Shown: positions 35,823-45,438 of the stretch, in pieces
Layout of the letters: every line of letters begins with the position of its first letter
How positions within the stretch are numbered: position 1 is the first letter of the stretch
From: a candidate division KSB1 bacterium
GTDB taxonomy: Bacteria > Zhuqueibacterota > Zhuqueibacteria > Thermofontimicrobiales > Thermofontimicrobiaceae
Length of the DNA: 64,000 bases
Assembly (NCBI GenBank): GCA_034506395.1
Contig: JAPDPQ010000004.1
Location: forward strand, 208,631 to 272,630
Direction: 5' to 3'
Program-made: the position numbers and the translations under genes
Notes under the pieces: model-generated
What the model was told of the DNA's origin: nothing
Databases searched by the model: none
Seen by the model: the letters and a program-made list of their open reading frames with translations, nothing else

Positions 35823-37319
35823 ATGCAAGATTTTCATCAGAAAATTAGGGTCAATGCCGTCTATCTTTTGCTTCAGAAATTGACCGCACCCGCGATAAAT
35901 CTACTGCTCACGATCTATATTGTCAATAAATTGAGCATCGCTGATTATGGGATCTATAACATCATCTATGCGGTAATTGGGTATTTGTCCCTCTATTCCT
36001 CTCTGGGAATCTTAAACGTGCTGCAACGATATATTCCTGAATTCAATGCTCAACGAAATTATAGTGGTGTGAAGAAGCTGTTTGTCTCAGCGCTAGTTTT
36101 TCGCTTTATATTGACAATCATTTTTTTGGCGTTGCTCATATGGTTTGCGAGACCAGTCGGAAAATTCTTCAAGGTGGACAATTTAAACATCTACCTTGAG
36201 CTATTTGGTTTAGGGATCTTTTTATTCCTGGAGATCCAAATCGTTGAACTCACGTTGGGCGCGCTACTACAGAATCGCGCCATCATGTTCAGTTATTTCA
36301 TTGCGATCATCTTTCGCGCCAGTCTTGTATATTGGTTTTTATCGCACGGACACGGGCTTATTGGGCTGCTAAGGGCTGAAACCATTTACTATGCAGCGCT
36401 TTTAATCACCCAATTGACATTTTATTTTTATGATTTTGCCGCCAAAAATCACTCGGAGAAGCAGAAATTGCCCTTGAAGCGATTATTGCGGTACAGCGGT
36501 TTGAGCTATTTGGATGAGCTCGGTTGGACTGTGTTGGATGTTAAGACAGATTATTTCGTCATCTCTAATTTTCTGGGTCCGACCATGGTTGGCCTTTATG
36601 CATTTGCCAATCAGGTCATCGAAACAGTCGCGAAATTGATGCCAGATAAAATGATCCGACCGCTGATCCGAACCGCTTTCTTTTCCAAATTTTCGGAACA
36701 TCGCGATCTCGAAAAATTAAACGAAAATTTCAATTTGCTCGTCAAGCTAATTGCCTTCATCTCATTCCCTTTGTTCTCCGGCATCATCGTGTTAAGCGAC
36801 AAGATCATCGTTCATTTTTATGACGCCAAATATCTGCCAGCCCAGAAGCTCATCTGGATGTTCACGGCTTTCCTATTAATTATAAGCTTTCAATACCCAT
36901 TGCAGCTTGTGGTTCAGGCGGTCGAAAAAGTTGAAATCACTTTCTACAGCAAAATCTTCTCGATATACAATCTCATTGTAGAGATTCTGGTGATCCAATC
37001 ACTCGGGCTAATGGGGGTAGCACTAGCGACCTGCTCCGCTCGTTTGTTTCAAACCTTGTTTATCTTTCATGGCATTCGAAGGCATGTGCCGATAAAAATA
37101 GCATTCCAACCGCTATTGAAAATTTTATTCAATTCGCTGGTCATGATGGTATTTTTATTGGTGGTGAGAGGGATGATAATTAGCACACTGAGCCTTATCG
37201 TTATTCTGACTGGAGCTGCTGTGACATATTTGGCGATGTCATATTTCAACAAAAGTTTTTTTCTCAAAGAACGAATCCTAATAAATCAATTGTTACCGCG
37301 ACCGCTATTTGTATTCTGA
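35823..37319 (+). CDS. Polysaccharide flippase (Wzx-like), second copy
   Basis: A 498-residue protein with about 12-14 transmembrane segments. It starts MQDFHQKIRVNAVYLLLQKL and has IVNKLSIADYGIYNIIYAVI, the usual flippase opening. Met at 35823 is chosen; the longer frame from 35673 overlaps the GT gene and is not hydrophobic. It differs in detail from the flippase at 18467, so it is likely to handle a different lipid-linked glycan or a second repeat unit. Confidence 0.88.
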   Translation: MQDFHQKIRVNAVYLLLQKLTAPAINLLLTIYIVNKLSIADYGIYNIIYAVIGYLSLYSSLGILNVLQRYIPEFNAQRNYSGVKKLFVSALVFRFILTIIFLALLIWFARPVGKFFKVDNLNIYLELFGLGIFLFLEIQIVELTLGALLQNRAIMFSYFIAIIFRASLVYWFLSHGHGLIGLLRAETIYYAALLITQLTFYFYDFAAKNHSEKQKLPLKRLLRYSGLSYLDELGWTVLDVKTDYFVISNFLGPTMVGLYAFANQVIETVAKLMPDKMIRPLIRTAFFSKFSEHRDLEKLNENFNLLVKLIAFISFPLFSGIIVLSDKIIVHFYDAKYLPAQKLIWMFTAFLLIISFQYPLQLVVQAVEKVEITFYSKIFSIYNLIVEILVIQSLGLMGVALATCSARLFQTLFIFHGIRRHVPIKIAFQPLLKILFNSLVMMVFLLVVRGMIISTLSLIVILTGAAVTYLAMSYFNKSFFLKERILINQLLPRPLFVF

Positions 37320-37330
37320 GAGTTGGGAAG

Positions 37331-38491
37331 ATGAAAATCTTGTGGGTGGCACAAAAGGATTTAATGCGCGATCTCGATATCTCCACATGGATCGAGATGT
37401 GTCGCGCGTTAGGACAGAATGGTCATCACGTGACATTGGTAACGCTATCGACTTCCCCCGAGGGATTCAAAATGGATCTCCCAGGGGTGACAATCAAAGA
37501 AATTCGGGCGATCGACCGCTTCCCTCTGATGGCTTTAAGCTTTCATATTCAATTGCTCTGGCGCTGCTGCATCTGGCTGATCAATATGTCCCCAGATGTC
37601 ATTTTATGCCACCCTCTTACGGTACCGTTCTTGTGGCCAGCGAGACTTCTGGCAATTTGCGTTCGTCCGAACTGCAAATTCGTCGTCGATCTGCGCACAG
37701 TGCCAGTGCGCAATAAAACTATCAGTGAGAAGATCAAAAACGCCATTAGCGATGCAGCAGTTTGGATGGCGGTGCGTCTGTTTCACGGGATCACCGTCGT
37801 TAGTTATCCTTTGCAAAAGATGATGGCTCGTCGCTACCGAATTGACCCGAACCGCATTGGAGTTTGGATGGCAGGGGTTAATGTCGATCTGTTTGAGCCG
37901 AATCGCTATAATCCGCGAGACCTAGCCCAACATAATTCCCAATTTACAATTTTATATCATGGCGCGATCGCGCATAACCGCGGTCTGTTTGAGACCGTGA
38001 ACGCGATGAAAATTGTGATCGAAAAATTGCCCCAAGCTCGGCTGATGATTATTGGTCAGGGATTGGCATACGCTCGATTGGCTAGTTGGATCGATGAATT
38101 GAATTTGGGAAATTATGTTCAGCTTCGGGGCAAAGTGAATTATCAGGAGATTCCTGAATACATCGCGCGAGCCGACCTCGGAATTGTGCCCTTGCCTGAT
38201 GAGTTCTGTTGGCAAGTTAGCACGCCGCTGAAGCTGTTTGAGTATTTAGCCATGGCCAAACCAGTGTTGGTCTCCCCAATTGAAGCGCATTTGGCAGTGG
38301 CAAAAGATAATCCTGCCGCGGTTTTTCTGCAATCCACTTCGCCACAGCACATTGCGGAGGGGATTCTCACTGCTTATCATCAACGTCACCAGTTGGCCCG
38401 ATTTGCAGCAGAAAACCGCCAGCAGGCCGCAGAGCAATTCAGTTGGTCCCATCGCGCGAGTCAATTGGTCAATTATATCACATCGCTCTAA
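37331..38491 (+). CDS. GT4-family glycosyltransferase
   Basis: A 386-residue GT-B enzyme. N-terminal stretch MKILWVAQKDLMRDLDIS is followed by a Rossmann domain; the C-terminal domain shows FTILYHGAIAHNRGLFETVN, RLMIIGQGLAYARLASWI and ADLGIVPLPDEFCWQVSTPLK with KLFEYLAMAKPVL, the loop typical of FEYLAxGKPV-type GT4 enzymes. GGGAAG precedes the ATG. It follows the second flippase by 11 bp and precedes the second Wzy, all in one direction. Confidence 0.87.
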   Translation: MKILWVAQKDLMRDLDISTWIEMCRALGQNGHHVTLVTLSTSPEGFKMDLPGVTIKEIRAIDRFPLMALSFHIQLLWRCCIWLINMSPDVILCHPLTVPFLWPARLLAICVRPNCKFVVDLRTVPVRNKTISEKIKNAISDAAVWMAVRLFHGITVVSYPLQKMMARRYRIDPNRIGVWMAGVNVDLFEPNRYNPRDLAQHNSQFTILYHGAIAHNRGLFETVNAMKIVIEKLPQARLMIIGQGLAYARLASWIDELNLGNYVQLRGKVNYQEIPEYIARADLGIVPLPDEFCWQVSTPLKLFEYLAMAKPVLVSPIEAHLAVAKDNPAAVFLQSTSPQHIAEGILTAYHQRHQLARFAAENRQQAAEQFSWSHRASQLVNYITSL

Positions 38492-38503
38492 AAACATCAA
38501 TCG

Positions 38504-39952
38504 ATGAGTGACATTATGATCCGAACAAAAACTGCGCAGGCGAACTACATCACCCAATTGGCGTTGATGTTCATTTTAGGGGGATTGGCAGGACTGGTTT
38601 ATGTGATGCTCACACCGATGTGGTGGCTGGTGTTTTTGGGAATGGCAACCCTGGTGGCTGTTTTCATTAGCAATCGCGTCGGCTTTTTAATCATTTTGGC
38701 CACTCTATTCATTTTCAACTGGCTTTTCGGCGTTCTCAGGGTAATTCCGAAGGAGATCACTTGGCTCCCTGATGTGATCCTGATCATTCTGACAGCTAAA
38801 GTTGCGTTTTTGCAAGCTGGCGAAAAACGCTTTAAGGGCACACCCATTGACATGGCGATTTTGGCGATCATTCTTTTAGGAATCATCAGCGCCATGTACA
38901 ACACTGTTTCCCCTTTTACCGTGATCCTTGGTTTCAGAAACTTCTTCAAATATGTATTGATGTTTTACATCTTGCGCAATATCGAGCCCAACGAAAAGTT
39001 TTATCGATTGTTCTTTTGGTTGTTATTCATCTTTGCATTGATTCAAATCCCAGTCACCATCATGCAGGCATTATATTACGGGAACATTGGAGAAGACATC
39101 GCAGATAACGTGTCGGGCACTTTGGGCTGGCGAACTACTGGCGCTATGGCTGTGTTTATGGGATTTTTTGCCAGTATGCTCGCTGGACTATATGTACAAC
39201 AACGCAAGTTAGTCTTTTTATTCTTAGGCGCCCTAAGCTTCATTCCCGTCATTCTCGGTTCTGGCTTGTTCGGCTTTTACATCATTCCACCAGCAACTTT
39301 GATTAGTTTGATTTTCGGTTATCCCAAGACATTGAAGAATTTGTTTAAATTGATCTCATTGATTGGCATTATGTCCGTTCTAATCTGGACTGGGATCAAT
39401 TTTCATGATCATTTCTATCAAGGCAAATTGGCGGAGACCATTCGTTCGCCCAAAAAATTTTATAGATTCAATTTGAATTATCGCAAGGAAGGCACTTTCG
39501 GTCGTTTTCAAGCCGTGAAGGTCGCCAATGATTTGCTCTCGCAGCACCTCCCCCATCTCATGATCGGATTCGGACCAGGAAATGCTTCAGATAGCTTTTT
39601 CAGCCAATACAAAGGTCGATTGGAAAAGCAATTTCAGGGGCGAAAAATCTCCGGTGTCCAACTATCCGTCATTCTTCTGGAGTTCGGATATATAGGATTG
39701 GCGCTGTTTCTTTATTTATTCTACCGATTATTGAAAATCAACTCCATTTTTTACAAAGCAACCCAAAGTGATTTTTGGAAGTCGATTTCTATTGGCTATA
39801 ATGGGATGGTTTTTTGCTATATCGCCGCCGTGATCTATAACCCTGCCTGGTTCTTCGATGTTTTGGCATTTACGTTCTGGTTCATCTCGGCGGCGATTGT
39901 CATTCGATCCGATAAATACCTTGAGGGCAGCACCGATGACCGAGACAAATAG
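38504..39952 (+). CDS. O-antigen ligase/polymerase family (Wzy-like), second copy
   Basis: A 482-residue polytopic membrane protein with about eleven hydrophobic segments and a large periplasmic loop between residues about 300 and 375. The polymerase-type region has EGTFGRFQAVKVANDLLSQH, LMIGFGPGNASDSFFSQY and VILLEFGYIGLALFLYLFYR. It is less like the classical Wzy_C pattern than the copy at 16950, so it is a different subfamily. ATG 38516 is an alternative start. Its stop lies inside the next GT gene (17-base overlap). Confidence 0.82.
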   Translation: MSDIMIRTKTAQANYITQLALMFILGGLAGLVYVMLTPMWWLVFLGMATLVAVFISNRVGFLIILATLFIFNWLFGVLRVIPKEITWLPDVILIILTAKVAFLQAGEKRFKGTPIDMAILAIILLGIISAMYNTVSPFTVILGFRNFFKYVLMFYILRNIEPNEKFYRLFFWLLFIFALIQIPVTIMQALYYGNIGEDIADNVSGTLGWRTTGAMAVFMGFFASMLAGLYVQQRKLVFLFLGALSFIPVILGSGLFGFYIIPPATLISLIFGYPKTLKNLFKLISLIGIMSVLIWTGINFHDHFYQGKLAETIRSPKKFYRFNLNYRKEGTFGRFQAVKVANDLLSQHLPHLMIGFGPGNASDSFFSQYKGRLEKQFQGRKISGVQLSVILLEFGYIGLALFLYLFYRLLKINSIFYKATQSDFWKSISIGYNGMVFCYIAAVIYNPAWFFDVLAFTFWFISAAIVIRSDKYLEGSTDDRDK

Positions 39953-41027
39953 TAAATTAACGGTCCTGATTGTTGGCCCATCCATTGCCTTGCGAGGTGG
40001 CGTTGCGCATCATCTTCGAACGCTCCTATACTCGCCATTGGCACAAAATTTCAACCTGCATTATTTTAGGGTGGGAAGCGAATATCGAGACACACGACTC
40101 CACATCTTTGTGCGATCTCTGATCACTCCGTTTGCCTTTTTCATCAAACTGCTCAGGACTCGGGCAAATGTGGTGCATTTCAACCCATCGTTCGATCGCA
40201 GATCGCTGATCAGGGAATTGACAATGTTGGCTATTTGCAAAATATCGGGATTTCGAGCCGTCGTTCAATTTCACGGGGGCAACTTAGCTGGGATCATGTC
40301 AAACGGCCGGCTGCCTCTTTATATGAGATTCATGCTCAAATGGGCTCATCGCTACGTCGTGCTGACCGAAACCCAGAAACAACCCCTCCTGGAATTTGTT
40401 CCACTGGAGAAGATAGCAGTGATTCCCAATATGGTGGACACCTCAATGTTCATCAAGCCGAAACAGAAACAAAATTTCATCATCCTGTTCATGTCCCGGA
40501 TCGATGCTGCGAAAGGGGTTTACGAGGTTGTTCAAACCATCCCTGAGATTATCGGTCGCTTTCCTGAAGCCAAATTTATTTTTGCCGGTGAAGGGCCAGA
40601 TCGGACCAAATTGGAATTATTGTGTTGCAGCAATGGCCTCGCGCGGCAGGTGAAATTCCTCGGCTATATCGATGACGAACAAAAGGTCAATTTTTTGGCC
40701 CAGGGCGATGTGTTTCTTTTTCCCTCGCAGCTTTGCGAGGGACTTCCTTATTCGTTGTTGGAGGCCATGGCTGCCGGGCTACCTATCATCGCCACTTCAG
40801 TCGGAGCGGTCCCTGAGATAATCCAAAATGGCAAAAATGGCTTCTTAATCCCGCCTGGGGATTCACAAAAGCTTGCCGAATTTATTATCTGCCTATTAAC
40901 ACGTCCCAAGCTTCGCAATAGAATGGCGAGATTGAATCGAAAAATAGCAGAACAGAAATATGACATCAATATCGTCTGCAACCAATTCAAACAGCTTTAC
41001 GAACAAATTGCCTGCAACGCAAGCTAA
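39936..41027 (+). CDS. GT4-family glycosyltransferase
   Basis: A 363-residue GT-B enzyme. Opening LTVLIVGPSIALRGGVAHHL has the GGVxxH acceptor-site loop; the second domain shows ILFMSRIDAAKGVYEVVQTI, FIFAGEGPDRTKLELLC, LGYIDDEQKVNFLAQGDVFL and SQLCEGLPYSLLEAMAAGLP with the EGLPxxxLEAMA donor motif intact. Met at 39936, 17 bases inside the Wzy gene, is preferred to 39858. Its end overlaps the next gene by 68 bases. Confidence 0.88.
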   Translation: MTETNSKLTVLIVGPSIALRGGVAHHLRTLLYSPLAQNFNLHYFRVGSEYRDTRLHIFVRSLITPFAFFIKLLRTRANVVHFNPSFDRRSLIRELTMLAICKISGFRAVVQFHGGNLAGIMSNGRLPLYMRFMLKWAHRYVVLTETQKQPLLEFVPLEKIAVIPNMVDTSMFIKPKQKQNFIILFMSRIDAAKGVYEVVQTIPEIIGRFPEAKFIFAGEGPDRTKLELLCCSNGLARQVKFLGYIDDEQKVNFLAQGDVFLFPSQLCEGLPYSLLEAMAAGLPIIATSVGAVPEIIQNGKNGFLIPPGDSQKLAEFIICLLTRPKLRNRMARLNRKIAEQKYDINIVCNQFKQLYEQIACNAS

Positions 41028-42204
41028 TCCAACCATTACTCAGCAAGCGATTTCTCAGTTACTGCAATTTTTAGGCAAGAATCATTACCAAGGTTGGGAA
41101 CCGTATGACATTCGGCTTCGCAATTGGCCAGCATGGCTGACATCGCGACCATTACGCGTTCTGGTAACACAGTTAATGAGAATTAGTCCGCGCCCTATTC
41201 TGCGTTCTGTGCAACGACCGCAGTTTTATGCCAATGCAGTAGCATTATTCGCGCAAGCGTTTTTGATTCTATATCGCATCACTGGTCAAAGCGAATTTCG
41301 ACAACGAGCAATATTCTTTTTGGATTGGTTACAACAGCATCGCAGTCCAGTCACGAACAACTTCAGCATCGGCGCCAGCTATCAGGTTAATTTAAAGGAC
41401 TATGGTGCTCAACCAGATTCTCCCGCGCCCTTCATTACTGCCATGGCGGTTGAGGCCTTTTTAGCTGGTTTTGAAATTTTGCGCGAACAGCGATATTTGG
41501 AATTTGCAGAAAGCGGCATCCGATTTTTTCTCGATGAATTGCCACAGATCCAAGTAACACCAAATCAGCGCTACTTCGTCTATCATCCCAATAACCATCG
41601 GTTCTATCCAAATCTACCAGCGGTGGTAGCGGGAACGTTGGCCCATTTTTGCTCAATATCTCCTGATTCGATCGCGCTTGAGACCGCCATCAGCAATCTG
41701 CGTTATGTGGTCAATTGGCAGCGACCAGATGGCTCATGGTTTTATCGACCTAATGTGAGATACTGTGACAATTTTCATACGGGATTCATCTTAGAAGCTT
41801 TGGCAAAATTCGAGCATTATTTGCAAGATCAAACATTTCGGGATCATTTGCTTAAGGGATTGAATTACTATCAGCACCAGTTGTTTCACGCCTCAGGTCG
41901 ACCTCGACATAAGAGGCTTTATGGCTTACCAACCAATGCCGACTCGTTGCTGACTCGACTGGACCTCCGCGACTGCGCTCAGGGGATTATCTTGTATTCT
42001 CTATTGGCGCGATGGGATCGAAAATTTTTCGACGCGGCAATCAATTTGGCTGAGTGGACCATCAATAACTTTCGGGCACCAGAGGGATTTTTTTATTACC
42101 AGCAACTTCCATGCTATATCATCAAAGGCCCATTCATCTCGATGCAAGCATGGATGTTGTTAGCCTTGAGCAAATTAGCTTTTGCAAGCCAGTCCTATTG
42201 TTAG
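40960..42204 (+). CDS. Alpha/alpha-toroid protein of polysaccharide clusters
   Basis: A 414-residue soluble protein built from helical hairpins, as in six-hairpin glycosidases, epimerases and terpene-cyclase-like toroids. Typical hairpins are AFLILYRITGQSEFRQRAIF, ITAMAVEAFLAGFEILREQR, and VRYCDNFHTGFILEALAKFE. The last (DNFHTGF) recurs in uncharacterised proteins of exopolysaccharide loci. It lacks a signal peptide. It might modify lipid-linked repeat units, for example as an epimerase or hydrolase, but no catalytic residue can be named. The ATG start at 40960 lies 68 bases inside the preceding GT gene; a downstream non-ATG start is possible. Confidence 0.7.
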   Translation: MTSISSATNSNSFTNKLPATQANPTITQQAISQLLQFLGKNHYQGWEPYDIRLRNWPAWLTSRPLRVLVTQLMRISPRPILRSVQRPQFYANAVALFAQAFLILYRITGQSEFRQRAIFFLDWLQQHRSPVTNNFSIGASYQVNLKDYGAQPDSPAPFITAMAVEAFLAGFEILREQRYLEFAESGIRFFLDELPQIQVTPNQRYFVYHPNNHRFYPNLPAVVAGTLAHFCSISPDSIALETAISNLRYVVNWQRPDGSWFYRPNVRYCDNFHTGFILEALAKFEHYLQDQTFRDHLLKGLNYYQHQLFHASGRPRHKRLYGLPTNADSLLTRLDLRDCAQGIILYSLLARWDRKFFDAAINLAEWTINNFRAPEGFFYYQQLPCYIIKGPFISMQAWMLLALSKLAFASQSYC

Positions 42205-42217
42205 GGGGATCAGAGCA

Positions 42218-43360
42218 ATGAATCAGGTTTCGCATGACCAGATCGCAAAAAGCAAAATTCTATATATTCATAAAACGGGCCCAGGCTGGGGAGGAGCGCA
42301 ACAAGGCGTTCTAAGTTTGATCAATCAGTTTCATCAGGAATTTCAAAAAACGATTTTCGTTTGTAATCATGGATTGTTATTCGAGAGGGTGAAAAACCTG
42401 CCAGTGAGATCGTATTATCTCCCTATCGGTTCTGTGTGGCTTTTCCCGGTGGCATTGGTGGGGTTGTCAATTATCTTGCTGATCGAAAAACCGGATTTAG
42501 TTCATTCCAATCACCGTTACGCTACCTTTCTGGTGCAGATTGTTCGGAAAATCTTCCCAATGAAATACCAGATCCTCCATACCGCCCGCAGCATTTTCAC
42601 CGATAAAACTGCCTTTTACCTCGGCGATTACAATATTGCCATCACCGAAGCTGTACGCACCAATCTGATTCAGCAGTTTCGTATCCCCGCGGATAAGGTG
42701 GAGGTAATATACAATGGGATTGAGCTAATTCCCTCGGATGGCGATCATCCCTTCATTCGCTGTTCAAGCGAACATTTCAACCCGAATGGGAAAATTTGTA
42801 TCAGTTCGGTGGGATCGTTGGTGCCAGTCAAAGGGCACAGTTATTTAATCCAGGCCGTTGCCCGGCTGCCGAAACAGACCCAGGAAAGAATCATGGTGCT
42901 TATTGCTGGCGATGGACCATTACGCAACAAGCTGGAACAGCAGGCAAAACAACTCGGTTTAAACCACGTGATTAAATTTTTGGGTTATAGAACTGATATT
43001 GATCGAGTTTTAAAACAATGTCAGTTCAATGTGGTCACCTCCAATCAGGAGGGCCACTGCCGCGTGATTATCGAGGCTTTTCGGCTTGGGAAGCCCTCTA
43101 TCGCGTTCGAGCTCGATTATGTGCGGGAAAGCATTCATCCGAATCGATCAGGTCTGCTCGTGCCGCTCTATGACGTCGATGCGCTTGCGAGAGCCATCCA
43201 ATTTTATGTCAATCACCCAGAGATTGCGCACCAGCATGGTGAATTTGGCAGACAATGGGCAAATGATAAGTTCACCATGAAAGCTATGTTCGACCGATAT
43301 CGTGCGGTTTACCTGAAACTACTAAATACAAATTCGAAATTCAAGCGGAAAAATCGGTAA
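42218..43360 (+). CDS. GT4-family glycosyltransferase
   Basis: A 380-residue GT-B enzyme. The N-terminal loop KTGPGWGGAQQGVLSLINQF is the GGAQ type. The C-terminal domain has ISSVGSLVPVKGHSYLIQAV, VLIAGDGPLRNKLEQQAKQL, VIKFLGYRTDIDRVLKQCQF and NQEGHCRVIIEAFRLGKPSI, with the E-x7-E pair. Met at 42218 is chosen over 42182 for its AGGGGG site upstream (42203-42208). It is the last glycosyltransferase of the locus. Confidence 0.87.
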   Translation: MNQVSHDQIAKSKILYIHKTGPGWGGAQQGVLSLINQFHQEFQKTIFVCNHGLLFERVKNLPVRSYYLPIGSVWLFPVALVGLSIILLIEKPDLVHSNHRYATFLVQIVRKIFPMKYQILHTARSIFTDKTAFYLGDYNIAITEAVRTNLIQQFRIPADKVEVIYNGIELIPSDGDHPFIRCSSEHFNPNGKICISSVGSLVPVKGHSYLIQAVARLPKQTQERIMVLIAGDGPLRNKLEQQAKQLGLNHVIKFLGYRTDIDRVLKQCQFNVVTSNQEGHCRVIIEAFRLGKPSIAFELDYVRESIHPNRSGLLVPLYDVDALARAIQFYVNHPEIAHQHGEFGRQWANDKFTMKAMFDRYRAVYLKLLNTNSKFKRKNR

Positions 43361-43676
43361 TTAAAATTTATCGCTCCGACTCAGTCACTGACTTTTGTCA
43401 GAAATTGACTTTCAATCAAACGATCGATCGGCAACTGGCAATCGATTAAAATGATGAATTAGCAGAATTATCGAATGCTGACACGTATGAACAAAACTTC
43501 CAAGCTATTGAAATCAAATTTCTTTTTTGCCCCTACATATTGATGAAAAGATAAGAAAGTGATATTCGAATATCCAGAATTGAGCTCAAATTTCCTCAGT
43601 CATTAGCCGCTCCTATTCATTTTAAAAACTGAAAAAATCAGTCAACTGGTACAATAATTGAGACTGCCGTTCTGCA
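43361..43676. other. AT-rich gap before the second beta-helix gene
   Basis: About 316 bases without a gene or clear hairpin. A promoter for the beta-helix gene at 43677 is likely, but none was convincingly identified. Confidence 0.45.
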
Positions 43677-45332
43677 ATGAACACCGTAATTAGCAAATTC
43701 ATTCGCGTCTGGCGAAGCTGGTCCTGTCTATTTCTTCTAGCAAGCCAATTATTGGCAGGAAGATACTATGTCGCCCCGACTGGAAATGATGCCAATCCCG
43801 GCACAGCGACATTGCCCTGGCGCAGCATCAAGATCGCCAATCAACGGCTTCAGCCAGGGGATACGCTCAATTTGAGACAGGGTCGTTATAACGAAACCAT
43901 TCAACCGGTGAATAGCGGCACGGCAGTGGCTCCAATTGTATTCCGTTCCTATCCCTCCGAGGTCGCCGTCATCCATTCTCGTCCAGTCGGCGTCAATTTA
44001 AGTGGCCGCAGCTACATCATCATTGACGGCATCTATTTTGAACGATGCAATTATTTCGTTCGCTCATATCCTGAGGGATTCGACCATTGCACGATCCGAA
44101 ACTGCGTGATGAACGAGCAGACTGGCTGGTGCGGCATCGAAGTGGGAGATGGGTCAAGTTACAATCAAGTCCTCGATAATTTTATCAACGGGTCAGGCAT
44201 CGAGGGAGATGCAATTCATATCGGTTCCGACGATGTCGGCGAGAAATATGGCGCACAATATAATTTAATCGCCAATAATGAATGCACTGGAACCATGCAC
44301 GGAGGGATTTGCTGCGCTGGAGACAGAACGCAATTCAATATCATTCGTAATAATTATGTCCATGATATTGGGGATGTCAGCATCGCCACTGGTGCGCTAA
44401 CCCGCTGGGTGCTGATTGAAGGAAACCGCTGTCAGAATCCAGGCGGAGATCCCGATGGGGCATGCGGTATCCAAATCCGTTCCGATTACACAATTGTCCG
44501 TCGGAACATCGTGACCCGAGATTTACATTCTAAAGTCGATGGCAGCGGCGCTGGGATCGAATTGCAATCGACTTCAGAACGTCCTTGGGTGCGTTATAAC
44601 AAGGTGTATCATAATGTGATTGCCAATTTCAATCAGGGGAACACCACATGGTATGGAATCAAGTTAGCAGTATATAATACTGAAGTGCCGTTTGGACCAA
44701 ACATTTTTAAGAACAATATCATTTTCAACAACGGCACTGGTTCCCAGCAAGGCTTCCAAATCGGTTTTACACGAATGATTAACGCTCTCCCATTGGAATA
44801 TTTCGATGGGAATCTTATTAGCACAGGGACGTTCGGCCAACCAGTTATCTACTTTTTTGAATATAACCGCCAGCAACTCAGCCTCGCTGCTGCAATTGCC
44901 CAATATCCCGAAGTGTTCGGCTCGCACAATCTCGATGCAGATCCTCATTTCGCTGACAAAAATAAATTGGATTTTCAGTTAACATCTCAATCGCCATGCA
45001 TCGATGCAGGGGTCTCGTTGACTAAAACAGTAGATGAGGGTTCTGGAACACAAATTCAAGTAGAAGATGCTAGCTATTTTTGCGACGGATGGGGAATCAT
45101 TGAAGGGGATGTGATTCAGATCGGCGATCATGAGCCGGTGCAAATTATCGCTATCGATTATGCAACCCAGATTGTCACAATCAATCGGGCATTGCAATGG
45201 CAAGCTGGTGAAGGCGTTTCGTTTCCCTACTGTGGCCTTGCACCAGAAATCGGAGCGCATGAGTATTGTGTTCAAAAAGACACCTCGGCTCCCAGATCGC
45301 CTCAAAATATCAAAATTTCTGGCTCACTTTGA
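43677..45332 (+). CDS. Secreted right-handed parallel beta-helix protein, second copy
   Basis: A 551-residue exported protein. Signal peptide: WSCLFLLASQLLAG, with cleavage before RYYVAPTGNDANPGTATLPW, a DUF1565-type opening. Beta-helix rungs follow: FERCNYFVRS, IRNCVMNEQ, VLDNFINGSG, IANNECTGTM, IRNNYVHDI, VRRNIVTRD, FKNNIIFNN. After SPCIDAG there is an inserted segment of about 60 residues, then APEIGAHEY and a tail ending PQNIKISGSL. It resembles the protein at 15477 in plan and, like it, ends where a fibronectin-III-like strand seems to begin. It may be a polysaccharide lyase or epimerase acting on the product of the locus. Confidence 0.82.
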   Translation: MNTVISKFIRVWRSWSCLFLLASQLLAGRYYVAPTGNDANPGTATLPWRSIKIANQRLQPGDTLNLRQGRYNETIQPVNSGTAVAPIVFRSYPSEVAVIHSRPVGVNLSGRSYIIIDGIYFERCNYFVRSYPEGFDHCTIRNCVMNEQTGWCGIEVGDGSSYNQVLDNFINGSGIEGDAIHIGSDDVGEKYGAQYNLIANNECTGTMHGGICCAGDRTQFNIIRNNYVHDIGDVSIATGALTRWVLIEGNRCQNPGGDPDGACGIQIRSDYTIVRRNIVTRDLHSKVDGSGAGIELQSTSERPWVRYNKVYHNVIANFNQGNTTWYGIKLAVYNTEVPFGPNIFKNNIIFNNGTGSQQGFQIGFTRMINALPLEYFDGNLISTGTFGQPVIYFFEYNRQQLSLAAAIAQYPEVFGSHNLDADPHFADKNKLDFQLTSQSPCIDAGVSLTKTVDEGSGTQIQVEDASYFCDGWGIIEGDVIQIGDHEPVQIIAIDYATQIVTINRALQWQAGEGVSFPYCGLAPEIGAHEYCVQKDTSAPRSPQNIKISGSL

Positions 45333-45438
45333 TTGAGCCACAGTTCAAAATTTGTTTCCAAACGCGCCAAAAAGCATTCCAGCCAGTGAATCGTTGATTG
45401 GTCCGGGCTACTAACATCTATCAAAAAACTGATCACAA

